A stretch of DNA of 64,000 nt from Cyanobacteria bacterium TGS_CYA1 (GCA_026129135.1 JAHCIQ010000006.1:186001-250000); one strand, 5' to 3'. Numbered from the stretch's first letter, positions 8,931-17,383 are shown. The notes: generated by a model from the sequence alone, not told the origin. Program-made: numbers and translations.

Positions 8931-8977
8931 ATAAAAAGAAAGTGTCTTGCGCCGCCCGCAAGACACTTTCTTTTTAT
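8931..8977. terminator. Strong bidirectional terminator
   Basis: A perfect 21-bp stem (8931-8951 with 8957-8977) and a 5-nt loop CCGCC. The GC-rich upper stem is flanked by A-run and T-run, so either strand gives a stem followed by U. It lies between the convergent DUF4384 gene and the superoxide dismutase gene and can end both transcripts. Confidence 0.95.
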
Positions 8978-8999
8978 TAGTTCAATTTGTATTTCGCCC

Positions 9000-9806
9000 C
9001 TAGATAGTGGCATCCCATCCGGAAGGATGTTTGCTTGCAGCAGCAAAACGTCTTGAAACCACTTCCCAGTTTAAATTGCCAAGGAAGGCATCCAGATATT
9101 TTGGTCTGTCTACGCCGTAATCAATCATATAAGCATGCTCGTATACATCGAGTACAAGAACAGGAACGATATTTGCAGGAGAGAAAATATTATGAGTATC
9201 GAGTGCAAATGCATCTAGCGTTCCGCTTCTGGTGTTCCAGCCGATGATTACCCAGCCGCGTGCGCTTTTGCCAGCGGCTTTGAGAAAGTCTACGAATTTG
9301 GCTTGCGAACCCCATTTATCATCGATTGCAGCTTTCAAATTTCCAGTTGGGCCATCGCCTTTCTTGCCGAGGTTCCCGAAATAAAATTCGTGATACACCA
9401 CTCCGTTTACAGCGAAACTTTGTTCGATGAGCAATTCGCGAACGGCAGAATAAGTGGCGTTAGCTGTTGTCAGATCTACGTCTTTGAGCGATTTAGATAT
9501 TGCATTTGCTTTATCGACATAGCCTGTATAAAGTTTCAGGTGTTGTTTGATTTGCGACGCTGAAAGACCATCTAGCGTGCCTGCCAGTGTATTGAAGTCC
9601 TTGGCTACATATGGTGCGTCTGCAGTTCCCTTGCCGGTTAGAGCTCCAGTTGCAGCTGCTTCGATACTTGTCGCATTTGCTGAGGTCCCTATTAGTTGAC
9701 CGACCGATGCGGCCATTGCGCCCATCATCAATATTTCGCGTCTGGTCACAAGACCATTTTTAGTAACTTCGAAGTTACCGATCAAATTCTCGTTTTCACG
9801 TGTCAT
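9000..9806 (-). CDS. Tat-exported Fe/Mn-family superoxide dismutase
   Basis: Converts superoxide to oxygen and hydrogen peroxide. The four metal ligands of the Fe/Mn family are visible: His89 (QIKQHLKLY), His139 (VVYHEFYF), Asp220 (LVLDVY) and His224 (EHAYMIDYG). The N-terminus carries a twin-arginine signal (TRREILMMG, Arg22-Arg23) and a hydrophobic stretch, so the enzyme is probably exported folded with its metal. The chain is longer than the usual 200 residues because of this leader and a spacer to about residue 70. I chose the ATG at 9806 because AAGGAGG lies 9 nt upstream; a TTG at 9827 is possible but falls before that site. Metal choice cannot be read safely. Divergent from the malic enzyme gene. 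Confidence 0.93.
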   Translation of the reverse strand: MTRENENLIGNFEVTKNGLVTRREILMMGAMAASVGQLIGTSANATSIEAAATGALTGKGTADAPYVAKDFNTLAGTLDGLSASQIKQHLKLYTGYVDKANAISKSLKDVDLTTANATYSAVRELLIEQSFAVNGVVYHEFYFGNLGKKGDGPTGNLKAAIDDKWGSQAKFVDFLKAAGKSARGWVIIGWNTRSGTLDAFALDTHNIFSPANIVPVLVLDVYEHAYMIDYGVDRPKYLDAFLGNLNWEVVSRRFAAASKHPSGWDATI

Positions 9807-9938
9807 TAGCAAAATCCTCCTTGTCAACCAGCTGTATCACAGGGTCTGACATAGCGGTTGAGCTTAACACATTTTTTTAAAGAAGCGAGAGCCGATGCGT
9901 GTCAAGATCTATGCATCGATACTATCCGGGGAATCACT

Positions 9939-11396
9939 ATGAGTTCGACCAATTTGAACGCCCAAGAAAAAGTCAAAACCAAAACCAGCGCCAGCTACAG
10001 TCTGACACTCAGATTGAAAATGCTGAACAATCCCGGAAGTCTGGGACTTGTGACATCTAAGATTGGCGAACTGGGGGCGGACATAGGTGCTATCGATATT
10101 AGCGGTTTCGACGGTGACTCAATTGTCCGGGATCTCACTGTAATGGTGCGCGATGAAGCGCATGGTGAAAATTTAGTATCAGAACTAAAAAAGGTCAGCG
10201 GCTGTCAGGTGGTAAATGTCTCTGACCGCACATTTTTGATGCATCTGGGCGGAAAAATCAGAGTGACGAATAAAGTCAAATTGGCAACAAGAGACGATCT
10301 TTCGATGGCCTACACTCCTGGTGTTGCGCGTGTCTGCATGGCTATTCATCACAATGTCGAAAAAGCTTATAACCTCACTATAAAAGGAAATACAGTCGCG
10401 GTATTAACTGACGGATCGGCTGTGCTTGGACTTGGAAATATAGGTCCTGAAGCTGCTATGCCTGTAATGGAAGGCAAATGCATGCTCTTTAAAGAATTTG
10501 GAAAAGTAGATGCTTTTCCGATTTGTCTCAATACTCAGGATACTGAAGAAATAATCAACGCGGTCAAATATCTTGCCCCTGTATTTGGTGGCATCAATTT
10601 AGAAGATATTTCAGCCCCACGTTGTTTTGAAATTGAAACCAGATTGAAACACGAACTCGATATCCCAGTGTTTCACGACGATCAGCACGGCACCGCTATC
10701 GTCGTACTGGCGGCGTTGATCAATGCGGTGAAACTGGTCAATAAAAAAATCGAAGACCTGAAAATTATTGTAAGTGGCGTAGGCGCTGCAGGTGTAGCTT
10801 GTTCAAAAATCCTCATGAGCGCTGGTGCTAAGAATTTGATTGGATTTGACCGTCAAGGCGCGATTTATCATGGACGCGATAATCTCAACTTCATGAAAGA
10901 GTGGTTTGCTGATCACACTAATCCTGAAAATTTCAAAGGTTCAGTAACTGATGCTTTGCGTGGTGCAGATTTGTATTTGGGCTTGTCTGGTCCAGGGTCT
11001 GTCAGTGCTGAAGCAATCAGGTCTATGGGTAAAGACGCTATCGTTTTCGCTATGGCGAATCCCACTCCTGAAGTAATGCCAGAAGAAGTCGCCGGACATG
11101 TAAGAATTATGGCTACAGGACGTTCTGACTATCCCAACCAGATTAATAACGTTCTTGCATTCCCCGGTATTTTCAGAGGCGCTTTAGATGTTCGAGCCAA
11201 AGATATCAACGAAGAAATGAAACTTGCAGCTGCTTATGCAATCGCAAATGTTATTTCTGAGCGTGAGTTGAACGAAGATTACATCATTCCTGGTGTTTTT
11301 AACCCCGCTGTAGCTGAAAACGTCGCTAAAGCTGTAGCTGAAGCCGCGGTTAAAACAGGAGTGGCAAGAAAGTTTAGCCCCGACGAGATAATTTGA
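9939..11396 (+). CDS. ACT-domain malic enzyme (NAD(P)-dependent)
   Basis: Oxidative decarboxylation of malate to pyruvate and CO2 with reduction of NAD(P). From the ATG at 9939 the protein has 485 residues. An ACT regulatory domain comes first (about 17-95: LRLKMLNNPGSLGLVTSKIG), then the malic N-domain (MAYTPGVARVC; VLTDGSAVLGLGNIGPEAAM; FHDDQHGTAIVV) and the nucleotide-binding domain (VSGVGAAGVACSKIL). The ACT domain suggests allosteric control by a small ligand such as an amino acid. I prefer 9939 to a TTG at 9858 because GGGG lies just upstream and the extra residues add nothing recognisable. The short charged gene at 11439 follows in the same direction. Confidence 0.93.
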   Translation: MSSTNLNAQEKVKTKTSASYSLTLRLKMLNNPGSLGLVTSKIGELGADIGAIDISGFDGDSIVRDLTVMVRDEAHGENLVSELKKVSGCQVVNVSDRTFLMHLGGKIRVTNKVKLATRDDLSMAYTPGVARVCMAIHHNVEKAYNLTIKGNTVAVLTDGSAVLGLGNIGPEAAMPVMEGKCMLFKEFGKVDAFPICLNTQDTEEIINAVKYLAPVFGGINLEDISAPRCFEIETRLKHELDIPVFHDDQHGTAIVVLAALINAVKLVNKKIEDLKIIVSGVGAAGVACSKILMSAGAKNLIGFDRQGAIYHGRDNLNFMKEWFADHTNPENFKGSVTDALRGADLYLGLSGPGSVSAEAIRSMGKDAIVFAMANPTPEVMPEEVAGHVRIMATGRSDYPNQINNVLAFPGIFRGALDVRAKDINEEMKLAAAYAIANVISERELNEDYIIPGVFNPAVAENVAKAVAEAAVKTGVARKFSPDEII

Positions 11397-11438
11397 TATA
11401 GTAGCCTTTAGAGCCTGGTCTTAATTTGGGGGACATGC

Positions 11439-11705
11439 ATGTCTGAAGTAGAAAAAAGACGCCGCAAAATGGAAGCCGAAAGCCGTGCGCGCCAGGATAA
11501 AGAACGTGAAGAACGTCGTAAAAAAGAAGAATTAGAGCGTCGTCGTAACAAAGAGAATTACGAGCGTTATCGTATGCAGCAAATGGCTGTGCAGAAGCAA
11601 AAAGAGAAAAGACTCGCTAATGAAAAAGAGTCTGAAGACAGAACCGAGAAGCTAGTTGCAGAGCTAGACAAAAAGAAACTGCAAAAACAAAAGAAGCAGC
11701 CTTAG
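11439..11705 (+). CDS. Small highly charged coiled-coil protein
   Basis: An 88-residue protein made almost wholly of Lys, Arg, Glu, Gln and Met (for example KEREERRKKEELERRRNKEN). It should form one long helix or coiled coil. A strong GGGGGA ribosome binding site precedes the ATG. It follows the malic enzyme gene by 42 bases and may be co-transcribed. No function can be named; such composition can also arise in RNA-binding or ribosome-associated small proteins. Confidence 0.65.
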   Translation: MSEVEKRRRKMEAESRARQDKEREERRKKEELERRRNKENYERYRMQQMAVQKQKEKRLANEKESEDRTEKLVAELDKKKLQKQKKQP

Positions 11706-11723
11706 CGTTATTTGTCGATTAGC

Positions 11724-11918
11724 TTAAAAACAGCCATTGTCTTGATTGGGCTTGTGATCTGCAAGCGGTTTAGTGAGGCGGCGCTTGTTTATTTTGGGTT
11801 TGGCTCCAGTCAATAACTGAACGTATTTTTCAGCCATATTGAGTAATAGTTTATCGCCACAACACGAGTCTTCCAATTTGTTTATTTTGCGCTTGGGCAT
11901 AATATTGAATTCGTTCAT
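11724..11918 (-). CDS. Small basic protein, unknown
   Basis: A 64-residue ORF. The longer frame upstream overlaps the P460 gene and is unlikely. The ATG at 11918 has GGAG 9 nt upstream (GGAGATTGGT), which fixes the start. The product is basic, with a Cys-Cys pair (SCCGDK), a final Cys and a KPKINKRRLTK stretch. It is divergent from the P460 gene; only 46 bases separate the starts, so their promoters must lie close together or overlap. The translation signal is good, but the protein is short and unrecognised. Confidence 0.5.
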   Translation of the reverse strand: MNEFNIMPKRKINKLEDSCCGDKLLLNMAEKYVQLLTGAKPKINKRRLTKPLADHKPNQDNGCF

Positions 11919-11950
11919 ACCAATCTCCAATAATTGCTCCTGAATTTCAT

Positions 11951-11956
11951 TATAAT
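11951..11956 (+). promoter_or_regulatory. Consensus -10 box TATAAT for the P460 gene
   Basis: TATAAT ends 8 nt before the ATG at 11965. A transcript starting at the usual distance would begin at or within 2-3 nt of the ATG, and no Shine-Dalgarno precedes it, so the message may be leaderless. No good -35 box is visible. Confidence 0.45.
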
Positions 11957-11964
11957 GGCAATGT

Positions 11965-12525
11965 ATGAAGAGTGCTTCGTTAAAACTACTTGCTGTTCTA
12001 ACTATTGCGGTATGCTTTGCACCGCAAGTATTTTGCGATACTTCTAAAGTTACTAACGACAAGCAGTTCCATCAGAAATTGCTTGAAATCGCGGCAAAAT
12101 ACAAGTCGTACGGTAAAGTGGACGACTTGTCCAAATGGGCTCCCTGGTTATGTTCGGCTCCGCCACCGCCTGTAGCTAGAATAAGTCAGAGTAAAGACCA
12201 AGACACGCACGGACGCAAATTATATTTTCTGTATGCCCAAAACAGAAATGAGTACGTGGAAAAGAAAGCTCCTCAGGTCGGTCAGACAATCGTCAAAGAA
12301 GCCTGGATTCCAGATGATTCACAACCACCAAAGCCCGAAAAACAGTCTTCGATTTTTATTATGACTAAAATGGATCCATTGACCAAAAACACCGATAATG
12401 GCTGGATTTATGGCACGGTCACACCGGATGGGAAAACTGTTACTTCGGCAGGAAGGGTAGAAACGTGTATGAAGTGCCATCTTGAAACCAAGAATGACAG
12501 ACTCTTTGGGCTCAAAGAACAATAG
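11965..12525 (+). CDS. Exported cytochrome P460-like c-type heme protein
   Basis: The 186-residue protein has a signal peptide (residues 1-25, ending QVFCD). A domain at about 70-182 carries features of the cytochrome P460 family: KLYFLYAQNR, WIYGTVTPDGKTV, and the C-terminal CMKCH heme-attachment site followed by DRLFGL. The heme is bound through the two Cys with His as axial ligand. In the family, members such as P460 oxidise hydroxylamine; many homologues have no assigned substrate, and I would not claim that reaction here. The start is set by the signal peptide although no Shine-Dalgarno is present. Two membrane-anchored proteins follow, the first 3 bases downstream, giving a three-gene operon. 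Confidence 0.85.
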   Translation: MKSASLKLLAVLTIAVCFAPQVFCDTSKVTNDKQFHQKLLEIAAKYKSYGKVDDLSKWAPWLCSAPPPPVARISQSKDQDTHGRKLYFLYAQNRNEYVEKKAPQVGQTIVKEAWIPDDSQPPKPEKQSSIFIMTKMDPLTKNTDNGWIYGTVTPDGKTVTSAGRVETCMKCHLETKNDRLFGLKEQ

Positions 12526-12528
12526 CTC

Positions 12529-13197
12529 GTGGCAAATTCAAATTATTCCCGAAATTCGCCTACGGTAATAATCATTGTATTGCTAGCTTTGTTTGGCATC
12601 TTTATTGTCGTGTCTGTCTATCTGGTCGAAAACACACCGGTCAAATATGTTCCTGAACTGATAGACAAAGTCTCGGACAAAGTCGGCAACAGATTTTATT
12701 TTGAAAATCCCAAAGACGAAGTTTTGAAAGATCGTTTTTTCAAAAACAAAGCGGCTTACGAGAAGCTGTGTAAAATGGCTCATGAAGATGGAATTGAACG
12801 TCTGGACGAAAGTCAGCTTCTATATTCAGATGGACGTATTGCGCCTCAATACATGCCAGGCACGCTTGGTGGCAAATTGAAAGGCAAAATAAATCGAGTG
12901 CGATTTCTTGAATATCATGAACTACTGACCGACTGCAAAGTTAGAACTGTCCACCGTATGCTCAAAGAAAAACACGGCTATTCAGGTGTTAGTTTCCTTG
13001 TATATGCAGACAGTAATTTTCGCAACCTTGATCGCTCGTACACCCAAAAATATGTGACTCGCTTTGATGATGATAGTTATACTACTGTGGAAAATACCGA
13101 TCTTGTTAAACCTGATAAAAAGGGCTATGTTAACGCTTTAGTGAAGCTTGAGCCGCACTGGTATATTTGGAAATATAGTTACTCTCAAGATAGATGA
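12529..13197 (+). CDS. Single-pass membrane protein, paralogue of the next gene
   Basis: A 222-residue protein starting at GTG 3 bases after the P460 stop. One membrane segment (about 12-32, TVIIIVLLALFGIFIVVSVY) anchors a soluble domain outside the membrane. Its layout matches that of the next gene: a C(K)V motif after a helical stretch (LLTDCKVRT) and the ending LVKLEPHWYIWKYSYS, which parallels SVQIDSEQHWFIWLWMQS. The two probably arose by tandem duplication. Function unknown; operon with a c-type heme protein suggests an envelope redox or assembly role. The stop overlaps the next start as ATGA. Confidence 0.75.
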   Translation: MANSNYSRNSPTVIIIVLLALFGIFIVVSVYLVENTPVKYVPELIDKVSDKVGNRFYFENPKDEVLKDRFFKNKAAYEKLCKMAHEDGIERLDESQLLYSDGRIAPQYMPGTLGGKLKGKINRVRFLEYHELLTDCKVRTVHRMLKEKHGYSGVSFLVYADSNFRNLDRSYTQKYVTRFDDDSYTTVENTDLVKPDKKGYVNALVKLEPHWYIWKYSYSQDR

Positions 13198-13916
13198 TGA
13201 CTGACAACAAGAACAAATACATTATTTACACGATAATCGCCCTGGCTGTTTTTGGCTTTCTTGGTCTGGTCGGGCTTACTATTTTTTTTACGGCGTCATT
13301 GAGCAAAGATGTTCCATTGCATGAATGGGTCTCGGCATCGAAGAAATTTGGCGATGATGCGCTCGAAATGGAAAACACGGTTACATTTCAAACCTGTCCC
13401 ACGGACGATGAGTTATCCGCTTTTTTCAAACTGCACAGGAATGAATTCGACCTGATGAATTCAATGTTTTTAGAAGATAAACTGTCCAGTTTGAATGTTC
13501 TAGTAGCCTACGACAAAGACAACAAAATGGCTATGTATCCCTATGTAAAGGCTCTCAAATTCGAAGATGAAAAAGGAAGTACAGGATTTTTCTCCATAGA
13601 GAAAGAGCGATATGACAAATATCGAGCGCTGATGAAAGCTTGCAAGGTTAATGAAATAGTATCGCTGGATGAAGACTCAGACATAGGAGTTGGCTTCACG
13701 ATGTTTAGTGAGAGTCTCGAGCCCGGAAAAGATCCAGAAGATGCAAATTTCTTCAAGCGCAAAGGTGTCAGCTACTGGAAAAAAGCTGATTTTCAAGCAT
13801 ATGATTCAACTAGCGATATCATTGCAGAAGACAATTATACTTATGGTTCGGTGCAAATAGATTCTGAACAACACTGGTTTATTTGGCTCTGGATGCAGTC
13901 ACCCAAGAAAAATTGA
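13194..13916 (+). CDS. Single-pass membrane protein, paralogue of the preceding gene
   Basis: A 240-residue protein overlapping the previous gene by 4 bases, so translation is probably coupled. The membrane segment is about 9-34 (YIIYTIIALAVFGFLGLVGL), followed by an acidic soluble domain with MKACKVNEI and the C-terminal QHWFIWLW motif shared with its neighbour. I do not recognise the family. It ends one base before the stop of the convergent reductase gene at 13917, leaving no room for a terminator. Confidence 0.75.
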   Translation: MMTDNKNKYIIYTIIALAVFGFLGLVGLTIFFTASLSKDVPLHEWVSASKKFGDDALEMENTVTFQTCPTDDELSAFFKLHRNEFDLMNSMFLEDKLSSLNVLVAYDKDNKMAMYPYVKALKFEDEKGSTGFFSIEKERYDKYRALMKACKVNEIVSLDEDSDIGVGFTMFSESLEPGKDPEDANFFKRKGVSYWKKADFQAYDSTSDIIAEDNYTYGSVQIDSEQHWFIWLWMQSPKKN

Positions 13917-14795
13917 TTAGACAGACTGACTTTTTAGATCAAGCAATGCTTCTTCGGCAGTCATCAATTTCGTTGTGAGAATGGACTTCGCTTTGTCTAT
14001 TATCAAACCGGCTTTCATAGGACGCACGGCAGCTTGATTCAGCTCTGGTGTGGTGACAGGGATAATGAGGTCTTTGTTTAAATCGAAAACTCGCGCAATC
14101 AAAAGTGCGAATTCATACCTGCTGATGAACGTTTCTGATGATACATTCAACACTCCCTGAATGTCGCTTGGTCCAAGTTCGACCAGCGCTTGCGCAATTG
14201 ATTTATTGTAAGAAGGCGAGCCATACTGGTCTGTAGGAACTTTCATTTTTTCACCCTGACTCAATTTAGATTTCAGTACCAGGTAGAAATTTTTGCCTAC
14301 TCGCTCTTTGCCAAAGGTAATCGTGGTGCGAACTATCAAAAAATTTTTCGAATTGGCTTTGACATATTGTTCTGCAAGCAATTTATGTTCGCCATAGTAA
14401 TTAATTGGATCAGCAATGGCTTCTTCTTTGTAAGGTCCGCCTTTTCCGTTGAAAACATAATCGGTAGACAGAAATATCAGGCGAGAATTGTATTCGTTGC
14501 AGAAATTGGCGATACGTTTTATGCCATCAAGATTGGTGGCACGACTTTCTTCTGGATGAGTCTGGCAATAGTCAACATTGGCAAGCGCAGCACAGGCGAA
14601 GACTACATCTGGCTTGAAGTTACTAATCGTTTCTTTGACCGATTGGTCGCTTAAAATGTCGGTGGTGACAAAGTTTGGTTCGGACAGGTTTTGTTTATAA
14701 CTCGTACCCAATGTCTCATGATTTGCTTTTAGCGACTCTTGGAGCAAGGCTCCACCAATTTGCCCGGAAGCACCAATTATAAGATATTTAGCCAT
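13917..14795 (-). CDS. RmlD/RfbD-type nucleotide-sugar 4-keto reductase (SDR)
   Basis: A 292-residue extended SDR of the dTDP-4-dehydrorhamnose reductase family. The NAD(P)-binding GASGQIGG is at residues 8-15, the STDYVFNG stretch near 110 and the catalytic Tyr-Lys pair in YYGEHK near 130. The family reduces a 4-keto sugar nucleotide. It is last in a minus-strand operon after rfbF and a cupin epimerase, overlapping the latter by 8 bases. With a cytidylyltransferase rather than a dTDP-glucose enzyme in the operon, and rfbH opposite, the substrate may be a CDP-3,6-dideoxy-4-ketohexose (AscF-like role) rather than dTDP-4-keto-rhamnose. That is inference. Confidence 0.88.
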   Translation of the reverse strand: MAKYLIIGASGQIGGALLQESLKANHETLGTSYKQNLSEPNFVTTDILSDQSVKETISNFKPDVVFACAALANVDYCQTHPEESRATNLDGIKRIANFCNEYNSRLIFLSTDYVFNGKGGPYKEEAIADPINYYGEHKLLAEQYVKANSKNFLIVRTTITFGKERVGKNFYLVLKSKLSQGEKMKVPTDQYGSPSYNKSIAQALVELGPSDIQGVLNVSSETFISRYEFALLIARVFDLNKDLIIPVTTPELNQAAVRPMKAGLIIDKAKSILTTKLMTAEEALLDLKSQSV

Positions 14796-15255
14796 TTTTC
14801 AAGGACCAGTCGTAAGGAATATCGTTTTCAATTGGGTCGAGTCGACGTATTTCATAAGGGTCGTGTGCGATGGTCGAACAGTTCGCAACTATCGAAGGGG
14901 TAGTATAGATGCCTTTAAATCCATTCCAGATATTTGGCGGTATAGTAACTAATTGATAGTTTGATTCACCAATGAAAATTTCTTGCACTATTCCGTTTGT
15001 GACTGAATCTTCGCGGTCATCGTACAAAACTAGTTTAATCATTCCGCTCACACAAGCATAATTGAGCGTCATTTTTTCATGTATATGCCAGGCTTTGATT
15101 GCACCTGGATTGACGCATGAAAAGTAGATTTCGCCAAATTTTTTGAAATGCTCGTCTGAACTTTTGAGCATGTGCATTACTTTTCCGCGCTCATCACAGA
15201 TTTGTTTGAGAGGTGTGATTATGACGTCATGGATAGCATTAGCATGTGTTGTCAT
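14788..15255 (-). CDS. RmlC-like cupin, probable sugar-nucleotide epimerase
   Basis: A 155-residue cupin of the dTDP-4-dehydrorhamnose 3,5-epimerase superfamily. KAWHIHEKMTLNYACVSG holds the characteristic His and the barrel strand; PPNIWNGFKG is the usual second half. It is shorter than typical RmlC (about 180). I chose the ATG at 15255 because it overlaps the rfbF stop as ATGA and has GGAG 9 nt upstream; an ATG at 15270 is also open. Between rfbF and the reductase, it may epimerise a CDP-linked 4-keto sugar at C5, as AscE does in ascarylose synthesis. Confidence 0.85.
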   Translation of the reverse strand: MTTHANAIHDVIITPLKQICDERGKVMHMLKSSDEHFKKFGEIYFSCVNPGAIKAWHIHEKMTLNYACVSGMIKLVLYDDREDSVTNGIVQEIFIGESNYQLVTIPPNIWNGFKGIYTTPSIVANCSTIAHDPYEIRRLDPIENDIPYDWSLKNG

Positions 15256-16025
15256 TTCCATATTCTCCATGGTGCATTACCTGATGCCCAGAGGCTTTGT
15301 AAAAGTTCTACGTCGCGTACAGTATCCATGCACTGCCAGAAACCGTCGTGCTGATACGAGGAGAGCATTCCTTCTTGCGCTAGTGTCTCAAGGGGCTCGC
15401 GTTCAAAAATAGTTTCGTCGTCGGTGATATAGTTTTTGATTTTGGAATCTAAAACAAAGAAGCCACCATTGATCCAGCCGCTGTCGGCTTGCGGTTTTTC
15501 AGCAAAGCCAATCACTTTTGTTTTATCAAGGCGTATTTGTCCAAACCGTGCAGGAGGCCGAACTGCCGAGACTGTCGCAATCCGTTTTTCTTTTTGATGC
15601 AAGTCGAGCACCGCTTTAAGATTAATATCTGCAATTCCATCGCCATATGTGACCATGAATGGTTCATTGCCCAGATATTCTGCAACACGTTTTATGCGTC
15701 CACCAGTCATGGTATCGATACCGGTGTCAATCAAATGCACTTTCCAGTCTTCGACATCGTGCGGGCTTGAAACCTCTGTATCTCCTGACTTTAAGTCGAT
15801 CACCAGATTGCTGTCTCTGGTTCTGTAATTGAGAAAATAATCTTTGATAATGCCCCCTCTGTATCCGAGGGCTATAACAAACTCTTTGAATCCGTAATGG
15901 CTGTATATCTTCATGATATGCCAGAGGATCGGTCTACCGCCGATCTCGACCATTGGCTTTGGTTTGATCTGAGTTTCCTCTTGCAATCTGGTGCCCAGAC
16001 CACCGGCTAAAATTGCTACCTTCAT
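15252..16025 (-). CDS. rfbF: Glucose-1-phosphate cytidylyltransferase
   Basis: Makes CDP-glucose from CTP and glucose 1-phosphate, the first step to CDP-3,6-dideoxyhexoses. The 257-residue length matches the family. The nucleotidyltransferase signature LAGGLGTRLQEET, with the following KPKPMVEIGGRPILWHIM, is at residues 6-38; EPFMVTYGDGIADIN (near 122) carries the metal-binding Asp; FWQCMDTVRD is near the end. First gene of a three-gene operon. It is divergent from rfbH with 47 bases between starts, so the two sides share a compact promoter region. The next pathway enzyme, CDP-glucose 4,6-dehydratase (RfbG), is not in this window. Confidence 0.95.
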   Translation of the reverse strand: MKVAILAGGLGTRLQEETQIKPKPMVEIGGRPILWHIMKIYSHYGFKEFVIALGYRGGIIKDYFLNYRTRDSNLVIDLKSGDTEVSSPHDVEDWKVHLIDTGIDTMTGGRIKRVAEYLGNEPFMVTYGDGIADINLKAVLDLHQKEKRIATVSAVRPPARFGQIRLDKTKVIGFAEKPQADSGWINGGFFVLDSKIKNYITDDETIFEREPLETLAQEGMLSSYQHDGFWQCMDTVRDVELLQSLWASGNAPWRIWK

Positions 16026-16072
16026 CCTAATCTCGCTTATATGCTTTTGAATTCATCGTTATAATTATAGTG
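16026..16072. promoter_or_regulatory. Divergent promoter region of rfbF and rfbH
   Basis: TATAAT at 16060-16065 (plus strand) ends 7 nt before the rfbH ATG; TATAAG on the minus strand ends 10 nt before the rfbF ATG. Neither has a clear -35 box. The spacing implies very short or absent 5' leaders on both sides. Control of one side is likely to affect the other. Confidence 0.45.
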
Positions 16073-17383
16073 ATGAGTTCTGAAAAACTTAGACAAGATA
16101 TTTTAGCTCTGGTCAAAGAGTTCTATAAGCAAGAATGGCCAGGCAAAGAATTCAAGCCGGGCACTACACCGCTTGAGTATGCCGGGCGCGTGTTCGACGA
16201 ACAGGAATTGGTAAATCTGGTCGATTCATCACTTGATTTCTGGCTCACGACTGGTCGTTACGCAGACAAATTCGAGCAAAAATTTGCTTCCTATCTTGGC
16301 AGACGTTATGCCTTATTGACTAATTCTGGATCTTCAGCCAATTTGCTCGCTATGAGTGCTCTTACTTCTGCCAGGCTGAAAGAGCGAAAACTTTCGCCTG
16401 GAGACGAGGTTATTACGGTTGCGTGCGGCTTTCCGACTACGCTCAATCCGATTTATCAAAACAATCTGGTTCCTGTCTTTGTCGATGTCGACCTGGCTAC
16501 ATACAATGCCAATGTGGAACAGCTGGAAGCGGCTATTTCATCGCGCACAAAAGCAATTTTCTTAGCGCATACATTAGGCAATCCTTTCGATTTAAATGCT
16601 GTAAAGAAATTGTGTGACACTCACGGACTGTTTTTGATTGAAGATAATTGCGATGCTCTTGGAAGTCGTTACGAAGGAAAACTGACCGGTACTTTTGGAG
16701 ACCTGAGCACTTTTAGTTTTTATCCTGCTCATCATATAACCATGGGCGAAGGTGGCTGTGTAAGCTGTGATTCGCCGGCTTTAAAAATAATCGTCGAGTC
16801 TTTTAGAGACTGGGGAAGAGATTGTTATTGTCCCCCCGGAAAAGCAAATACTTGTGGCAAACGTTTCGAATGGCAGTTGGGCAGCCTTCCTCCTGGATAT
16901 GATCATAAATATATTTACTCGCACATTGGCTACAACTTAAAACTTACAGATATGCAAGCCGCTGTGGGACTGGCTCAGTTAGATAAACTCGGCTATTTTA
17001 TCGAGGCACGCAAGCAAAACTGGAAAATGCTTCGTGACGCATTAGATAGATTGCAAGACTATTACATTTTGCCTGAACCGACGATAAACAGCGACCCTTC
17101 CTGGTTCGCTTTCGTTTTGACCGTGCGAGATGATAGCAAGATAAAACGCGTTGAACTTGCAAATTATCTTGAAAGCAAAAAAATAGCAACTCGTCACGTA
17201 TTTGGTGGCAACTTGATTCGCCAGCCCGCATATCAGGATAAAGAAATGAGAGTGGTTGGTGAATTAATCAACACTGACAAAGTGATGAATGATTCCATCG
17301 TGCTTGGTGTTTATCCAGGGCTCGACCAGACGCGCATCGAATATATGATTGAAACAATCACAAACTACACAAAAAACAAGTAA
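16073..17383 (+). CDS. rfbH: CDP-4-keto-6-deoxyglucose 3-dehydrase (E1-type)
   Basis: A PMP-dependent, [2Fe-2S] dehydrase removing the C3 hydroxyl of CDP-4-keto-6-deoxyglucose. It belongs to the DegT/DnrJ/EryC1/StrS fold, but the usual PLP lysine is His220 in [13 protein letters not shown], as in E1/AscC. The cysteines Cys193, Cys251, Cys253 and Cys261 have the exact spacing C-x57-C-x1-C-x7-C, which is the iron-sulfur ligand pattern of that enzyme. These matches set the start at the ATG of 16073 (a GTG one codon earlier is open). 436 residues, normal length. The flavin/iron-sulfur reductase partner (E3, RfbI/AscD) is not next to it. A consensus -10 box sits 7 nt upstream and there is no Shine-Dalgarno. 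Confidence 0.96.
   Translation: MSSEKLRQDILALVKEFYKQEWPGKEFKPGTTPLEYAGRVFDEQELVNLVDSSLDFWLTTGRYADKFEQKFASYLGRRYALLTNSGSSANLLAMSALTSARLKERKLSPGDEVITVACGFPTTLNPIYQNNLVPVFVDVDLATYNANVEQLEAAISSRTKAIFLAHTLGNPFDLNAVKKLCDTHGLFLIEDNCDALGSRYEGKLTGTFGDLSTFSFYPAHHITMGEGGCVSCDSPALKIIVESFRDWGRDCYCPPGKANTCGKRFEWQLGSLPPGYDHKYIYSHIGYNLKLTDMQAAVGLAQLDKLGYFIEARKQNWKMLRDALDRLQDYYILPEPTINSDPSWFAFVLTVRDDSKIKRVELANYLESKKIATRHVFGGNLIRQPAYQDKEMRVVGELINTDKVMNDSIVLGVYPGLDQTRIEYMIETITNYTKNK

Noticed and set aside
9858..9938. TTG start for the malic enzyme
   Set aside because: The ATG at 9939 with GGGG upstream gives a normal N-terminus; the extra 27 residues show nothing recognisable.
11919..12062. Upstream extension of the small minus-strand gene at 11724
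   Set aside because: Would overlap the signal peptide of the P460 gene; the ATG at 11918 has a good GGAG site.
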